DNA of 64,000 nt from CAZLFQ01 sp964558975 (GCA_964558975.1 CAZLFQ010000001.1:558001-622000), one strand, 5' to 3'; positions 42,975-52,022 are shown, counted from the first letter of the stretch. Notes: generated from the letters alone by a model not told the origin. Translations and numbers: made by a program.

Positions 42975-43610
42975 TTATTTTTTAGTTGTTTTTTTCTTCT
43001 CAACTGTTTTCTTTTCTGTAGCTTTTACTTTAGGAGCAGCTTTAGCTACTGTTTTCACAGCCTTGGGCTTCGAATCTTTTGAAGCTTTTTCTTCTGTAAC
43101 TTCAGCAACTTTTTTAACTTGCTTAACTTTCGCAACAGGCTCTTTAGATTGTTGCATTTCAAATTTCACAATCTCTACAGTAGAACCAGACTTTTTAAGC
43201 GCCTCTTCAGCTTGCTTTGAAATAGCATGAACTTGGATCGAAATTTTGGATTTCAATTCTCCAGAGCCTAGGAGTTTAACTTTAGCAGTTCTTCCTTTTA
43301 GCAATCCTGAATTTCTTAAATCATCAATAGAAATATTGCTTTTCAATTTTCCAGACTTTATGAAGGTCTCAATCGAATCAAAGTTTACAACTTCAACAAC
43401 TTCAGTATTTAACGAAGCAAATCCTCTTTTTGGAAGCCTTCTGTGCAAAGGCATTTGACCACCTTCAAAGCCATTAAGTGCAACACCAGTACGAGCTGTC
43501 TGACCTTTACCACCACGAGCTGAAGTTTTACCTTTTCCAGAACCGATACCTCTGCCAAGTCTCTTATACTTGCGTCTCGCTCCGAAATTATCTTTAATTA
43601 CATTTAACAT
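42975..43610 (-). CDS. rplO: 50S ribosomal protein L15 with long basic C-terminal extension
   Basis: Residues 1-150 are a normal L15 (RLGRGIGSGKGKTSARGGKG at 17-36, EGGQMPLHRRLPKRGF). Residues 151-211 are an extra Lys/Ala/Val-rich tail with repeated KVK, KKV and KTVAK units, unlike the roughly 145-160 residue family norm. The tail could bind RNA or be a neutral low-complexity growth. It lies seven bases after rpmD. Confidence 0.95.
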   Translation of the reverse strand: MLNVIKDNFGARRKYKRLGRGIGSGKGKTSARGGKGQTARTGVALNGFEGGQMPLHRRLPKRGFASLNTEVVEVVNFDSIETFIKSGKLKSNISIDDLRNSGLLKGRTAKVKLLGSGELKSKISIQVHAISKQAEEALKKSGSTVEIVKFEMQQSKEPVAKVKQVKKVAEVTEEKASKDSKPKAVKTVAKAAPKVKATEKKTVEKKKTTKK

Positions 43611-43617
43611 AATTTAC

Positions 43618-43827
43618 CTATTTAACTTCTCTAACTAAATGCTGAACTTTTGCAGCCATTCCACGAACGGCAGCCGTATCTTCTAATTCAGATTCACTAT
43701 GAATTTTCCCTAAACCAAGCCCAATCAAAGTTTGTTTTTGCTTTTTAATTTTTCCAGCAGCACTTGCAAACTGATAAAATTTAACTTTTCCTGTAGACTT
43801 AGCTGCTTTCTTCACTTCTTTAGCCAT
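43618..43827 (-). CDS. rpmD: 50S ribosomal protein L30
   Basis: The 69-residue protein has the single-domain L30 core (VKFYQFASAAGKIKKQKQTLIGLGLGKI, followed by DTAAVRGMAAKVQHLV) with a short Lys-rich N-terminus. It is co-directional between rpsE and rplO, the standard spc position. Confidence 0.9.
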   Translation of the reverse strand: MAKEVKKAAKSTGKVKFYQFASAAGKIKKQKQTLIGLGLGKIHSESELEDTAAVRGMAAKVQHLVREVK

Positions 43828-43829
43828 AA

Positions 43830-44423
43830 TTACTTACTACCATTATTCTTTACAACTTTTCTCTTAGGAGCTGATTCAATTTGCGCTACAACTTCACCTT
43901 CTGTCGGAGAACCAGCAGTAGGTTTTTCTCTTCTGCTAACAATCTCACCAACTTTTTTACCACGCTTTTCAGCAGTAAATCTAGGGGACTTTGTTAGAGT
44001 CAAAGCATTCAAAGTTGCTTTAATTAAGTTGTGAGGATTAGTTGATCCAATAGATTTTGCAACTACGTCCTTAATTCCTAAAGCTTCGCAAACTGCTCTA
44101 ACAGCACCACCTGCAATAATACCAGTACCAGCTGGCGCAGATCTCATAATTACTCTGCCAGCACCGAAACGTCCTAATACATCATGATGAAGAGTTCTTC
44201 CATCTCTTAATGGAATTTTGATCATTGAATTTTTAGCTTCGCTTTTGGCTTTTTCATTTGCATCCATTACTTCAGCAGCTTTTCCATGACCTACTCCTAC
44301 TCTTCCCTTACGATCACCAACTACTACGATAACTCCGAAACTCATTCTTCTACCACCTTTTACAGTCTTAGAGTTTCTGCTAACGTCTACTATTTTTTGA
44401 TAAATTTCTAAATTCTCAGACAT
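43830..44423 (-). CDS. rpsE: 30S ribosomal protein S5
   Basis: S5 helps translational accuracy and mRNA unwinding. VDVSRNSKTVKGGRRMSFG and APAGTGIIAGGAVRAVCEALG are diagnostic. At 197 residues it is about 25-30 longer than typical because of a charged C-terminal tail (from about 165). The stop is two bases before the rpmD start. Confidence 0.96.
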   Translation of the reverse strand: MSENLEIYQKIVDVSRNSKTVKGGRRMSFGVIVVVGDRKGRVGVGHGKAAEVMDANEKAKSEAKNSMIKIPLRDGRTLHHDVLGRFGAGRVIMRSAPAGTGIIAGGAVRAVCEALGIKDVVAKSIGSTNPHNLIKATLNALTLTKSPRFTAEKRGKKVGEIVSRREKPTAGSPTEGEVVAQIESAPKRKVVKNNGSK

Positions 44424-44432
44424 GTATAACCT

Positions 44433-44786
44433 TTAAAATTTCAAACCAGCTTTTCTAGCACCTTCAGCCAAAGCCTTAACTCTTCCATGATATAAATAAC
44501 CACCACGGTCAAAAACTACTTCTTTAGCTTTCTCCTTCATTGCTCTTTCTGCAACCAGTTTTCCAACTTCTTCAGCAGCTGCTACTGTTGAAGCTTTAAT
44601 TTTCTTTGGAAAATCTTTTTCTTTTGTAGAAGCAGACACAATAGTTACAGACTTCAAATCATCAATAATTTGAGCGTAAATATGTTGATTTGATCTATAC
44701 ACTGTAAGTCTGAGCTTGCCTAATGATTTCTTTTTTAGGCCTCTTCTTACTCTCTGTCTTCTTCTGTCAAAATTACTATTATACAT
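44433..44786 (-). CDS. rplR: 50S ribosomal protein L18
   Basis: L18 binds 5S rRNA. The 117-residue protein has RRQRVRRGLKK, RLTVYRSNQHIYAQIIDD and the closing FDRGGYLYHGRVKALAEGAR signature. It lies nine bases before rpsE and 11 after rplF. Confidence 0.96.
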   Translation of the reverse strand: MYNSNFDRRRQRVRRGLKKKSLGKLRLTVYRSNQHIYAQIIDDLKSVTIVSASTKEKDFPKKIKASTVAAAEEVGKLVAERAMKEKAKEVVFDRGGYLYHGRVKALAEGARKAGLKF

Positions 44787-44797
44787 ACATAACCTAA

Positions 44798-45331
44798 TTA
44801 TTTCTTTTTACCTTCTTTACGACGGATAACTTCTCCTTCGTATCTAATACCTTTACCTTTATAAGGCTCAGGTTTTCTAAGCTGTCTAATGTTTGACGCA
44901 ACCTGTCCAACCAATTGTTTGTCAAAACCTGTAATCTCAATTTGCGTAGGTTTCAAGCATTTAATTGTAACACCTGCTGGGATTTCAAAAACTATATCAT
45001 GGCTGAACCCAAGTGTTAAGCGAAGAAGCTTACCATCTGTCTCAGACTTAAAACCAACACCTGTCATATCTAAAACTTGTCTAAAGCCTTCAGATACACC
45101 CTGAATCATGTTAGCTGCTAACTTTCTATTAAGACCGCAAAGAGCCTTTGCGTTACTCGCTGTACTAGCTGTATAAAATTCAAGAAGACCGTCTTTCATT
45201 TCAACCGCTACTTCAGATGGAACTTTCAAAGTTAAAGTGCCTTTCGCACCTGTAGCATTAATAACGTTTCCCTGCAAAGTAACTTTTACTTCTTTTTTAA
45301 TCTCTACTGGAAGCTTTTTAATCTTAGCCAT
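44798..45331 (-). CDS. rplF: 50S ribosomal protein L6
   Basis: L6 sits near the GTPase centre. Length 177 is normal, with two repeated alpha/beta domains and the closing RKPEPYKGKGIRYEGEVIRR signature. It follows rpsH by nine bases. Confidence 0.96.
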   Translation of the reverse strand: MAKIKKLPVEIKKEVKVTLQGNVINATGAKGTLTLKVPSEVAVEMKDGLLEFYTASTASNAKALCGLNRKLAANMIQGVSEGFRQVLDMTGVGFKSETDGKLLRLTLGFSHDIVFEIPAGVTIKCLKPTQIEITGFDKQLVGQVASNIRQLRKPEPYKGKGIRYEGEVIRRKEGKKK

Positions 45332-45340
45332 TTTAATCTC

Positions 45341-45739
45341 TTACCAACATTCACCAATTAATTCACCACCTAAATTTCTAGCTTTAGCTTCGTGATCAGA
45401 AAACACACCTTGTGGTGTAGTTAAAATCAATATGCCTAAACCACCTTGTGCTTTTGGCATAGTTTTAACACCACTGTAAACTCTGCGACCAGACTTAGAA
45501 ACTCTTCCTAAGTGATTGATTACAGGCATTGACTCATGATATTTCAAATCTATTTTTAGAAATTTAGCACCATTTGTATGAGCTAGCTCTTCACTCGCTT
45601 CTACATAACCTTCTCTAACTAGCACATCTACAACTGACTTTACAAGAATAGAAGACGGTACAACAACGTAACCGTGTCCTGCTCTCTGAGCATTTTTAAT
45701 TCTTGCAAACGCATCTGCTATTCTATCTGTTAATGACAT
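45341..45739 (-). CDS. rpsH: 30S ribosomal protein S8
   Basis: S8 binds the central domain of 16S rRNA and in many bacteria represses the spc operon. Opening DRIADAFARIKNAQRAG and closing GGLGILILTTPQGVFSDHEA identify it. Length 132. It follows rpsN by seven bases. Confidence 0.96.
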   Translation of the reverse strand: MSLTDRIADAFARIKNAQRAGHGYVVVPSSILVKSVVDVLVREGYVEASEELAHTNGAKFLKIDLKYHESMPVINHLGRVSKSGRRVYSGVKTMPKAQGGLGILILTTPQGVFSDHEAKARNLGGELIGECW

Positions 45740-45746
45740 ATCTAAA

Positions 45747-46052
45747 TTACCAACTTGACTTTGTTACACCTGGTAGTAAACCTCTACCAGCTAAATATCT
45801 AATACAAATCCTAGAAACTTTGAATTTTCTGAAGAAACCTCTTGATCTGCCAGTAAGCTCACAACGATTTCTTACTCTAACAGCAGCACCATTTCTCGGC
45901 ATCTTAGCTAACTTAAGCTGAGCTGCAAATCTTTCATCAAGTGGAATTGCCTTGTTCATAATGATATCTTTAAGAGCTGTTCGTTTTGCAAGATCTCTTG
46001 CAACCATTCTCTTTCTTCTATTATTTTTTTCTACTGAACTTTTTTTTGCCAT
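45747..46052 (-). CDS. rpsN: 30S ribosomal protein S14 (long, zinc-free form)
   Basis: The 101-residue protein is the long form without the CxxC zinc motif. KLAKMPRNGAAVRVRNRCEL and TGRSRGFFRKFKVSRICIR are diagnostic. It lies 12 bases after rplE. Confidence 0.96.
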   Translation of the reverse strand: MAKKSSVEKNNRRKRMVARDLAKRTALKDIIMNKAIPLDERFAAQLKLAKMPRNGAAVRVRNRCELTGRSRGFFRKFKVSRICIRYLAGRGLLPGVTKSSW

Positions 46053-46064
46053 ATTTTTTATATG

Positions 46065-46607
46065 TTATTGATTAAAAGGGAAGTTAAACTCTGTTAAAAG
46101 AGCTTGTCCTTCTTCACTTGTATTAGCAGAGGTAACAAAAACTAAGTTCATACCTTGGTTTCTGTCAACTTTATCAGAATTCACTTCAGGGAATATTACG
46201 TGCTCTTTAAGACCCATTGAGTAATTTCCTTTTTTATCGAATTGCTTAGGAGATAAACCTCTAAAGTCTTTCACCATTGGCAAAGCTATGTTTACAAAGC
46301 GATCAAGGAAGTGATACATCATATGTTTTCTTAAAGTAACTTTAAGGCCTAGAGGCATACCTTCTCTGATTTTAAAAGTAGCAATCGCTTTTTTAGCTTT
46401 TGTAACCACTGGTTTTTGACCAGTTATTGCAAAAAGCTCATCAGCAACTCTATCCATGGCTTTACCATCTGTCATCGCTTCTTTTACTGTCATAGTAATA
46501 ACGATCTGTTTTAATTTAGGAACAGACAGTCTATTTTTATAACCAAATTTCTTTGTAAGGTTATCTACTATTTTTTTCTCGTATAAATCCTGTAATCTAC
46601 TTTTCAT
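46065..46607 (-). CDS. rplE: 50S ribosomal protein L5
   Basis: L5 binds 5S rRNA and contacts P-site tRNA. The 180-residue protein shows KAKKAIATFKIREGMPLGLK and the closing EGQALLTEFNFPF. It follows rplX by two bases. Confidence 0.96.
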   Translation of the reverse strand: MKSRLQDLYEKKIVDNLTKKFGYKNRLSVPKLKQIVITMTVKEAMTDGKAMDRVADELFAITGQKPVVTKAKKAIATFKIREGMPLGLKVTLRKHMMYHFLDRFVNIALPMVKDFRGLSPKQFDKKGNYSMGLKEHVIFPEVNSDKVDRNQGMNLVFVTSANTSEEGQALLTEFNFPFNQ

Positions 46608-46609
46608 AA

Positions 46610-46945
46610 CTACTTCACATTATCTATTACTTCACCAGACTTTTTCGCAAAGCGAACTTTATTTCCATCTGATAAAATTTTAAAACCAACTCTTGTAGGC
46701 TGATCCGTCTTCGGATCAAGAATTGCAACGTTAGAAACTGCAATTGGCATTTCTTTTGAAACAATTCCACCATTAGGATTTAGCTTTGACGGCTTTGTAT
46801 GTTTTTTGACAACATTTATTCCACCAATAACTAACTTTCTTTCTGCAGGGATAACCTTAGCAACTTGACCTTTCTTACCTTTATCTTTGCCAGTAAGAAC
46901 TATTACACTGTCTCCCTTTCTAATTTTCATTTTATTTTGCGACAT
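46610..46945 (-). CDS. rplX: 50S ribosomal protein L24
   Basis: An early assembly protein with a KOW motif (GDSVIVLTGKDKGKKGQVAK at 11-30). Length 111 is typical. It is one base after rplN in the spc operon. Confidence 0.96.
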   Translation of the reverse strand: MSQNKMKIRKGDSVIVLTGKDKGKKGQVAKVIPAERKLVIGGINVVKKHTKPSKLNPNGGIVSKEMPIAVSNVAILDPKTDQPTRVGFKILSDGNKVRFAKKSGEVIDNVK

Positions 46946-46946
46946 A

Positions 46947-47312
46947 CTACAACACCTCTGGAGCTAACGAAATTATTCTCATGTAGTGAGCTCTTAATTC
47001 TCTAGGAACTGGACCAAACACACGAGTGCCTATTGGCTCACCTTGTTTATCAATCAAAACTACTGCATTTTTATTAAACTTAATAAAGCTACCGTCTTTT
47101 CTTTTTAATTCTTTTTTTGTTCTAACAATAACTGCTCTGTGTACGTCACCTTTCTTAACTTTTCCTTTTGGAATTGCATCTTGAATAGAAACAACAATTA
47201 TATTTCCTATATTAGCAATAGTTCTAAAAGAACCGCCTAAAACCTTTACGCACTTTACAGTTTTAGCTCCAGAATTATCAGCTACATCTAATTTTGTTAA
47301 CATTTGTACCAT
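46947..47312 (-). CDS. rplN: 50S ribosomal protein L14
   Basis: The ATG at 47312 has a GGAGAG site and gives 121 residues. LDVADNSGAKTVKCVKVLGG and the closing MRIISLAPEVL are diagnostic. L14 bridges to the small subunit. It starts the spc operon proper. Confidence 0.96.
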   Translation of the reverse strand: MVQMLTKLDVADNSGAKTVKCVKVLGGSFRTIANIGNIIVVSIQDAIPKGKVKKGDVHRAVIVRTKKELKRKDGSFIKFNKNAVVLIDKQGEPIGTRVFGPVPRELRAHYMRIISLAPEVL

Positions 47313-47323
47313 AATACTCTCCT

Positions 47324-47563
47324 CTACGCCTTCGCTGAATTCAGAACTACAAAGCGCTTATTCTTAGAAATTGGGCGAGACTCTTGAATCTCAACTTTGT
47401 CACCAACTTTACAAGAATTTGACTCATCGTGAGCCGCATACTTTTTTGTTCTTTTAATTATCTTGTGATATCTAGGGTGCTTTACAGATCTAACCACTTC
47501 AACAGAAACAGTCTTATCTCCACTACTTTTAATCACTACACCACTTAAAACTTTCTTAGCCAT
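47324..47563 (-). CDS. rpsQ: 30S ribosomal protein S17
   Basis: The 79-residue OB-fold protein has GVVIKSSGDKTVSVEVVR, HPRYHKIIKRTKKYAAHDE and CKVGDKVEIQESRPISKNKR, the S17 signature. It follows rpmC by six bases. Confidence 0.96.
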   Translation of the reverse strand: MAKKVLSGVVIKSSGDKTVSVEVVRSVKHPRYHKIIKRTKKYAAHDESNSCKVGDKVEIQESRPISKNKRFVVLNSAKA

Positions 47564-47569
47564 ATCTAA

Positions 47570-47770
47570 TTACTTCTCACCTTTACGTTTCTTCTCATTA
47601 ATGAGCGTGTTAACAAGAGCTACAGACTTTCTTACAGTTCTTACTCTTGCCAAGTTTTTCAACTCACCAGTAACCTTTTGAAAACGAAGATTCATAGCCT
47701 CTTTTTTTAGCTTTGTCAACTCTGTATTCAACTCGTTAATTGTTTTAATTTTTAAATCCGCAGCTTTCAT
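47570..47770 (-). CDS. rpmC: 50S ribosomal protein L29
   Basis: A 66-residue two-helix protein at the exit tunnel. MKAADLKIKTINELNTELTK and LNLRFQK-type (MNLRFQKVTGELKN) segments are diagnostic. I start at the ATG at 47770 rather than the GTG at 47779. It begins ten bases after rplP. Confidence 0.93.
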   Translation of the reverse strand: MKAADLKIKTINELNTELTKLKKEAMNLRFQKVTGELKNLARVRTVRKSVALVNTLINEKKRKGEK

Positions 47771-47780
47771 ACCTAACACC

Positions 47781-48191
47781 TTAATCTACCCTTTTAACAA
47801 ACTTTGTTTTAATAGGAAGTTTTGCAGAAGCCTTATCGAAAGCTTCTCTTGCAACTGCCTCATCAACACCATCTAGCTCGAACATAATTCTGCCTGGCTT
47901 CACTCTGCAAACAAAGAACTCAGGGTTACCTTTACCACTACCCATTCTTACCTCTGCAGGCTTTCTTGATACAGGAATATCTGGAAATATTCTAATCCAA
48001 AGTTTACCTGATCTTTTCATAGATCTTGCAATTGAACGACGAGCTGCTTCTATTTGTCTCGCAGTAACTCTTTCAGGCTCTAGCGCTTTAAGTCCAAACG
48101 AACCAAACTCAACTGAAAAACCACCTTTTGCGTTACCGTGAATTCTTCCTTTAAATGCTTTTCTAAATTTTGATTTTTTAGGTGCTAACAT
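47781..48191 (-). CDS. rplP: 50S ribosomal protein L16
   Basis: L16 contacts the A-site tRNA elbow. MLAPKKSKFRKAFKGRIHG and VRMGSGKGNPEFFVCRVKPG are diagnostic; length is 136. The ATG at 48191 is used; the TTG at 48197 would add two residues. Confidence 0.96.
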   Translation of the reverse strand: MLAPKKSKFRKAFKGRIHGNAKGGFSVEFGSFGLKALEPERVTARQIEAARRSIARSMKRSGKLWIRIFPDIPVSRKPAEVRMGSGKGNPEFFVCRVKPGRIMFELDGVDEAVAREAFDKASAKLPIKTKFVKRVD

Positions 48192-48197
48192 TTCCAA

Positions 48198-48866
48198 TTA
48201 CCCATTTACTACTTTGTTTTTTTGCTCAAGTTGTCTTGACTCAGGCTTAACATCACCTTTATAAATCCAAACTTTAATGCCAATCAAACCATATGTTGTA
48301 TGAGCTTCTGCAGTACCATAATCAATATCAGCACGAAGTGTGTGAAGAGGAACTTGTCCTTCTCTATACCATTCCATACGTGCAATCTCAGCACCACCTA
48401 AACGACCAGAAACATTAACTCTGATTCCTTTAGCACCCATTCTCATTGCTGTTTGAACAGCTCTTTTTGAAGCTTTTCTGAATGCAATTCTTTTCTCTAG
48501 TTGTTGAGCAATACTCTCAGCAACTAATTTAGAATCAATCTCAGGTTTCTTTACTTCAACAATATTTATTGAAGACTCAGATTTTGAAATAGCCTCAACC
48601 TGCTTCTTAAGTTTCTCAATATCTCCACCTTTTTTACCAATCACCATGCCTGGACGAGCTGCATGAATCTCAACAGCTAGCTTACTAGCTGGTCTTTTGA
48701 TTATAATTTTGCTAATTCCCGCATTTGGAAGTGTTTTCTGCACAAGCGCACGAATTTTAATGTCTTGGTGAAGCTTGTCAGCATAAGTTTTGCCTGCAAA
48801 CCAAACAGAATCCCAAGTTCTAATAATTCCTACTCTTAAACCAATTGGACTTACTTTCTGACCCAT
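48198..48866 (-). CDS. rpsC: 30S ribosomal protein S3
   Basis: S3 helps mRNA entry and helicase activity. GQKVSPIGLRVGIIRTWDS, the KH domain ARPGMVIGKKGGDIEKLKK, and IRVNVSGRLGGAEIARMEW are diagnostic. Length 222. It starts three bases after rplV. Confidence 0.97.
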   Translation of the reverse strand: MGQKVSPIGLRVGIIRTWDSVWFAGKTYADKLHQDIKIRALVQKTLPNAGISKIIIKRPASKLAVEIHAARPGMVIGKKGGDIEKLKKQVEAISKSESSINIVEVKKPEIDSKLVAESIAQQLEKRIAFRKASKRAVQTAMRMGAKGIRVNVSGRLGGAEIARMEWYREGQVPLHTLRADIDYGTAEAHTTYGLIGIKVWIYKGDVKPESRQLEQKNKVVNG

Positions 48867-48869
48867 AAA

Positions 48870-49235
48870 CTACCTTTGCTCATCTAAATAAATTGTCACA
48901 TTGCTGAAAGGCTTTTTAATTCCTGAAGCTCTTCCTCTTCCTCTTGCATGAAATCTTTTAAGAACAAAAGATCTACCAACAATAACTTGATCAACAACCA
49001 AGTTATCAATATCTTTTCCATGATTATTTTCCGCATTAGCAATTGCAGAATTTAGGATCGGATAAATATCTTTCGCAGCTCTCTTAGGGCTGAACTTAAG
49101 TTGCAATAATGCGTCAAAAGCTTTCATTCCTTGAATCATTTGTGCAACTAGATTAACCTTCTGAACGCTTCCTTTGATTGCAGTTCCTTTGGCTATCACT
49201 TTTTTATTTTGTTTAGCTTTCATTGTATTACTCAT
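48870..49235 (-). CDS. rplV: 50S ribosomal protein L22
   Basis: L22 lines the exit tunnel; GRSFVLKRFHARGRGRASGI is the closing signature. At 121 residues from 49235, the start overlaps rpsS by eight bases; the ATG at 49223 is an alternative. Confidence 0.94.
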   Translation of the reverse strand: MSNTMKAKQNKKVIAKGTAIKGSVQKVNLVAQMIQGMKAFDALLQLKFSPKRAAKDIYPILNSAIANAENNHGKDIDNLVVDQVIVGRSFVLKRFHARGRGRASGIKKPFSNVTIYLDEQR

Positions 49236-49506
49236 TTACCGCTTTTCTGTTTGCACCATGGCCTCTGAAAGTTCTTGTAGGAGCAAACTCACCAAACTTA
49301 TGTCCAACCATCATTTCAGTTACTTGTACAGGTAAGTATGCTTTGCCATTATAAACAGCGAAAGTTAAACCAACGAACTGAGGTAATATAGTAGACCTTC
49401 TTGATGTAATTTTGATTACAACAGATTTCTTAGAAGATTGAACTTCTTCAACCTTTTTAATAACCGATGCATCCACAAAAGGGCCTTTCCAAACTGATCT
49501 TGCCAT
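49228..49506 (-). CDS. rpsS: 30S ribosomal protein S19
   Basis: ARSVWKGPFVDASVIKKVE, TSRRSTILPQFVGLTFAVYN and HKFGEFAPTRTFRGH identify S19, which forms a head complex with S13. Length 92 is typical; it follows rplB by 15 bases. Confidence 0.97.
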   Translation of the reverse strand: MARSVWKGPFVDASVIKKVEEVQSSKKSVVIKITSRRSTILPQFVGLTFAVYNGKAYLPVQVTEMMVGHKFGEFAPTRTFRGHGANRKAVNE

Positions 49507-49521
49507 AATTATTCTCCTACT

Positions 49522-50349
49522 TTACTTTTGATACCTTCTACGAACAATAAGCTTAGATGTTCGCTTATTAGTTCTTGTACGCTTACCTTTTGTCGATTTA
49601 CCCCAAGGAGTCACTGGATGTCTACCACCCGATGTCTTACCTTCACCACCACCATGCGGGTGATCGATAGGGTTCATCGCAACGCCACGAACAGAAGGCC
49701 TGATTCCTTTCCATCTAGAACGACCAGCTTTACCAATTATTGTATTTTGCTGATCAGGGTTAGAAACCGCACCAATTGTCGCTCTGCATTCCGCACTAAC
49801 CATTCTAACTTCACCAGAGCGAAGCTTCATAAGTGCCATACTTGCATCTTTACCAACTAGTTGAACATAGCTACCAGCAGCTCTTGCTAATTGCGCTCCA
49901 GCTTTTGGCTTCATTTCAACGTTATGTATAATTGTTCCAACTGGAATATTTCTCAGTGGAAGTGTATTTCCAACCTTAATATCTGCCTGTTCACCAGACT
50001 CGATCTTATCTCCAACTGCTAACTTCTGTGGAGCAATGATATATGCTAACTCACCATCTGAATACTTGATCAAAGCAATAAATGCCGTACGGTTTGGATC
50101 ATACTCAATCCTTTCAACCGTTGCGATCATATCATCTTTTCTTCTATGAAAATCAACAATACGGTACTTCTGCTTATGACCACCACCTTTTCTGAATGAC
50201 GTCAATCTACCTTGATTATTTCTACCGCCAGTCTTCTTTTTACCAGCAACTAGACTTTTCTCAGGATTACCTTTCCACAAAGTGCTTCTATCAATTAATA
50301 CAAGCTGTCTTTGACCTGGAGTAGTTGGACTAAAACTTTTCAATGCCAT
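49522..50349 (-). CDS. rplB: 50S ribosomal protein L2
   Basis: L2 is needed for subunit association and peptidyl transfer. SFRKGGGHKQKYRIVDFHRR, RSGEVRMVSAECRATIG and MNPIDHPHGGGEGKTSGGRH (with the conserved His near the catalytic centre) are diagnostic. Length 275 is typical. Confidence 0.97.
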   Translation of the reverse strand: MALKSFSPTTPGQRQLVLIDRSTLWKGNPEKSLVAGKKKTGGRNNQGRLTSFRKGGGHKQKYRIVDFHRRKDDMIATVERIEYDPNRTAFIALIKYSDGELAYIIAPQKLAVGDKIESGEQADIKVGNTLPLRNIPVGTIIHNVEMKPKAGAQLARAAGSYVQLVGKDASMALMKLRSGEVRMVSAECRATIGAVSNPDQQNTIIGKAGRSRWKGIRPSVRGVAMNPIDHPHGGGEGKTSGGRHPVTPWGKSTKGKRTRTNKRTSKLIVRRRYQK

Positions 50350-50352
50350 AGG

Positions 50353-50646
50353 TTATGCTCCAGCACTAATTTCAATTGTTTTTCCTTTTTTAAGAGTAAC
50401 AATAGCTTGTTTAAAGCCAACTGTTCTACCTTTAGTACCTTTAAATACTTTGGCTTTACCTCTACGGTTAAGCATGTTTACAGAAGCAACTTCCGTTTCA
50501 AATACTTTCTCTACCGCTTCTTTTACTTGTTTCTTGTCTGCACAAGATTTAACTTCGAACAAATATTTGTTCTGATCAGCCATACTTGTGGCTTTTTCAG
50601 TAAATATTGGTCTGATGATTACATCATATAGCTTTGCATTTAACAT
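50353..50646 (-). CDS. rplW: 50S ribosomal protein L23
   Basis: L23 is the docking site for trigger factor and SRP at the exit. VIIRPIFTEKATSM and FEVKSCADKKQVKEAVEKVF fit the family; length is 97. The start overlaps the end of rplD by seven bases. Confidence 0.95.
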   Translation of the reverse strand: MLNAKLYDVIIRPIFTEKATSMADQNKYLFEVKSCADKKQVKEAVEKVFETEVASVNMLNRRGKAKVFKGTKGRTVGFKQAIVTLKKGKTIEISAGA

Positions 50647-51260
50647 GCTAACCTCTTCTCCACTTCTTTGAGTGCATCAACTGTCATAAGTAACTTTTCA
50701 TGTTTTAGAATGTCTAAAACGTTTAAGCCTCCAACAGGCAACACATCTACACCTTTAAGATTACGTGATGAAAGTTTTAGTTTTTCATCCACGGTAGAAT
50801 CAATAATTAACACTGACTTGCTGTCAAAGCTCTTTATTTTCTTTGATAAATCAGATGTCTTGTCTGACTCTACTTTCGCGTTGTTGAGGACTATAAACGA
50901 TTTCTCTTTTAGTTTCAACGATAAAGCGACCTTCAAACCTAAATTTCTTACTTTTTTATTAAGGCTATACTCATGAGATCTAACTACTGGTCCGAAAACT
51001 GTACCACCACCAACGAAAATAGGGGCTTTTACTGAACCGTGACGTGCTTGACCTGTCCCTTTCTGTTTATAAATTTTTCTTGTTGAACCAGCAACCAAAG
51101 ATCTATCTTTCACCATATGGCAACCAGATCGAGCTTTCGCTCTTTGCCAATCTACCACTCTAGCTAGGATATCTGACCTATACTCTTGGCCAAAAATATC
51201 GGCGTTGAGTTCGGTCTTGCCAGCTTCCTTATTATCTAAATTTCTAATTTCTACTTGCAT
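50640..51260 (-). CDS. rplD: 50S ribosomal protein L4
   Basis: L4 extends a loop into the exit tunnel; WQRAKARSGCHMVKDRSLVA, KQKGTGQARHGSVKAPIFVG and GPVVRSHEYSLNKKVR are diagnostic. Length 206. In enterobacteria L4 represses this operon; no leader that would support that is evident here. Confidence 0.96.
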   Translation of the reverse strand: MQVEIRNLDNKEAGKTELNADIFGQEYRSDILARVVDWQRAKARSGCHMVKDRSLVAGSTRKIYKQKGTGQARHGSVKAPIFVGGGTVFGPVVRSHEYSLNKKVRNLGLKVALSLKLKEKSFIVLNNAKVESDKTSDLSKKIKSFDSKSVLIIDSTVDEKLKLSSRNLKGVDVLPVGGLNVLDILKHEKLLMTVDALKEVEKRLAC

Positions 51261-51269
51261 GACTATCTA

Positions 51270-52022
51270 CTAATTAGCTGTTTGTTCTTGCTGAGGTTGC
51301 TCTGCTTCTTTAGAGGCAGCTTCAGTTTTTGTTGTTTTTACAAGAGCTGCAGGGAATTGCGCATCAATAGGAAGTGCAACTTTAACAGCATCTGAAATAT
51401 AAATGTATGAACCAGCTTTCCCTGGAACAGAACCAGCCAAAGCAATGAGACCCAAACTTGTATCAACCTGAACAACTTTAACGTTCTGAATTGTTACAAC
51501 TTCACAGCCCATGTGACCAGCCATTTTCTTTCCTTTGAAAACACGACCTGGATCCTGTCTTTGACCTGTCGAACCATGAGATCTATGGCTAACTGATACA
51601 CCGTGGGAGGCTTCTAAACCTCTAAAGTTATGACGCTTCATAACACCAGCAAAACCTTTACCTATATTTACACCCTGAATGTCAACACACTGTCCAGCAA
51701 CAAAGTGCTCAATAGACAGTTCTTGACCAGGTTGCAAAAGAGCTGACTCAGAAACTCTGAATTCTTTAACTTTATTTTTTGGAGAAACTGAAGCTTTGGC
51801 AAAAGCACCTTTAAGAGGTTTTGAAGTTCTGCTAGCTTTTCTCTCACCAAAACCTAGAACGACAGCACTGTATCCATCTTTCTCTTTAGTTTTAGTTCCA
51901 ACAACGAAATTTCCTTTAGCTTCAATTAGAGTTACAGCAAGAGCTGCACCATTATGATCAAAAATTTGGGACATTCCAACTTTCTTAGCTATAAGACCTG
52001 TTCTTCTTGTATGAATAGACAT
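51270..52022 (-). CDS. rplC: 50S ribosomal protein L3 with Gln/Glu-rich C-terminal tail
   Basis: L3 is near the peptidyl transferase centre. GLIAKKVGMSQIFDHNGAA, GFAGVMKRHNFRGLEASHG and GSTGQRQDPGRVFKGKKMAG are diagnostic. At 250 residues it exceeds the usual 205-220 by a Thr/Glu/Gln-rich tail from about residue 225. It overlaps the rpsJ stop by one base. Confidence 0.96.
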   Translation of the reverse strand: MSIHTRRTGLIAKKVGMSQIFDHNGAALAVTLIEAKGNFVVGTKTKEKDGYSAVVLGFGERKASRTSKPLKGAFAKASVSPKNKVKEFRVSESALLQPGQELSIEHFVAGQCVDIQGVNIGKGFAGVMKRHNFRGLEASHGVSVSHRSHGSTGQRQDPGRVFKGKKMAGHMGCEVVTIQNVKVVQVDTSLGLIALAGSVPGKAGSYIYISDAVKVALPIDAQFPAALVKTTKTEAASKEAEQPQQEQTAN

